The notes beneath the pieces are model-generated. The model worked only from the letters and a program-made list of their open reading frames with translations. It had not been told where the DNA came from and made no database searches. From Clostridia bacterium (GTDB lineage: Bacteria; Bacillota; Clostridia; Oscillospirales; CAG-382): a stretch of DNA of 7,138 nucleotides. The DNA is taken from contig JAGADB010000087.1 of NCBI GenBank assembly GCA_017613815.1, positions 1 to 7,138 on the forward strand, in the 5' to 3' direction. Each line of letters begins with the position of its first letter. Within the stretch, counting starts at the first letter, position 1. Both the position numbers and the translations under genes were made by a program. Positions 6,482 to 7,138 of this stretch are shown here, in pieces.

Positions 6482-7138
6482 TTACGCAAAAGCACTTATT
6501 CTTTTGAGAACCCTGTCTTTTCCGAGCACCTGCATAACGGCGCACAGGTCGGGGGAGTTGTTTCTGCCGGTTACGGCGACTCTTATGATGTTGCTCACGT
6601 CGGTAACGCTTCCCTTGAAGGCTTCGGGATTTTCCTTAAATGCCTTCATGTCGGATGTGTAGCCGTATTTTTCGCTTATCGCCTTTACTTTTTCAAACCA
6701 CGCGCTGTTGTCGTCTTCCGGTGAGTAAACTTCGGCGTAGTCTTTCAGAATCGCCTTTCGGTCGCTTTCGGGAACGTTTCCGGGGAAGGGTTCCTCAACT
6801 TTGAACAGCTCGTCGTAGTAGTAGGATACGAAATCCTTGACTTCGCTCCAGCACGCAAAGTCTTTTCTCGGCTTTTTGCCGCCTCTGCCTATGGCAAAGA
6901 AGCTCTTTGCGTAGTTTTCGTCGGAGACGAGCAATTTATAAAAGTCCGCGTCGTTTTCGTCTGCCCAGCTCTTTACGTTTTCGTAGACCTCGTCAGCCGT
7001 CATCGAGGCGATTATGTTTTTGGAGACGTCGTTGAACTTCGCAAGGTCGAACATCGCGCCGGAATTGCCCATATTCGAGGATTTGAACTGAAAATCCCTG
7101 TATGAAGCGTCTTTGTTTGCGCTCCTCCACTGCTCGTA
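6482..7138 (-). CDS. gltX: Glutamyl-tRNA synthetase, C-terminal part (5' end outside the window)
   Basis: The frame is open from the right edge to a TAA at 6482, giving the last 218 residues of a class I synthetase that charges tRNA-Glu. The catalytic core with the HIGH motif is off the window. What is visible starts just after the KMSKS region, with DFQFKSS, SGAMFDLAKFNDVSKN (26-41 of the fragment), then IGRGGKKPRKDFACW (83-97) and YYYDELF (106-112), and ends in the typical anticodon-binding domain tail IRVAVTGRNNSPDL (185-198) and MQVLGKDRVLKRI. These are the marks of the longer GluRS form I associate with Clostridia. The Met at 7072 is internal to the protein and is not a start, because the conserved sequence continues upstream of it. 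It is the first gene seen of the run gltX-glnS-nagA. Confidence 0.92.
   Translation of the reverse strand, partial: YEQWRSANKDASYRDFQFKSSNMGNSGAMFDLAKFNDVSKNIIASMTADEVYENVKSWADENDADFYKLLVSDENYAKSFFAIGRGGKKPRKDFACWSEVKDFVSYYYDELFKVEEPFPGNVPESDRKAILKDYAEVYSPEDDNSAWFEKVKAISEKYGYTSDMKAFKENPEAFKGSVTDVSNIIRVAVTGRNNSPDLCAVMQVLGKDRVLKRISAFA

Noticed and set aside
7070..7072. ATG at 7072 as the start of a short independent protein.
   Set aside because: The frame stays open to the window edge and the upstream residues (DFQFKSSN) continue the GluRS similarity.

Overview
The window holds six protein-coding genes in two convergent blocks and almost no non-coding DNA. All are recognisable core-metabolism genes. 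I see no rRNA, tRNA, CRISPR array, insertion sequence or phage gene, and no stretch over 300 bases without a gene. Protein similarity by eye, strong AAGGAGG-type ribosome binding sites, heavy ATA isoleucine use, a TTG start, and the Clostridia-like forms of the MurE, NagA and GluRS proteins suggest an anaerobic, probably uncultured, member of the Clostridia (Bacillota). That assignment is inference.

Plus-strand block (32-3562): a cystathionine gamma-synthase/lyase-family PLP enzyme, then dapF (diaminopimelate epimerase), then murE (UDP-MurNAc-tripeptide synthetase). The genes are separated by 1 base and then overlap by 4, so they very likely form one operon. DapF makes meso-diaminopimelate from the LL form, and MurE most likely adds meso-diaminopimelate to the peptidoglycan precursor (DNPR motif present). 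The PLP enzyme belongs to sulfur amino acid metabolism, another branch of the aspartate family. The block ends at a hairpin terminator near 3575-3610 that reads as Rho-independent on both strands.

Minus-strand block (7138-3619, transcribed right to left): the C-terminal part of gltX (glutamyl-tRNA synthetase, running off the right edge), then glnS (glutaminyl-tRNA synthetase), then nagA (N-acetylglucosamine-6-phosphate deacetylase). The gltX-glnS gap is 34 bases with no terminator. The nagA ribosome binding site is fused to the glnS stop codon. This is probably one operon that charges tRNA-Glu and tRNA-Gln and recycles amino sugars.

I did not find a new biological system. The points worth a second look are family-level oddities: a HIGS rather than HIGH signature in GlnRS, a divergent PDHIGEGEH segment in MurE, a CATGC variant around the second catalytic cysteine of DapF, a Thr in place of the usual Glu in the PLP enzyme's SLGG loop, and the TTG start of murE buried in the dapF stop codon.
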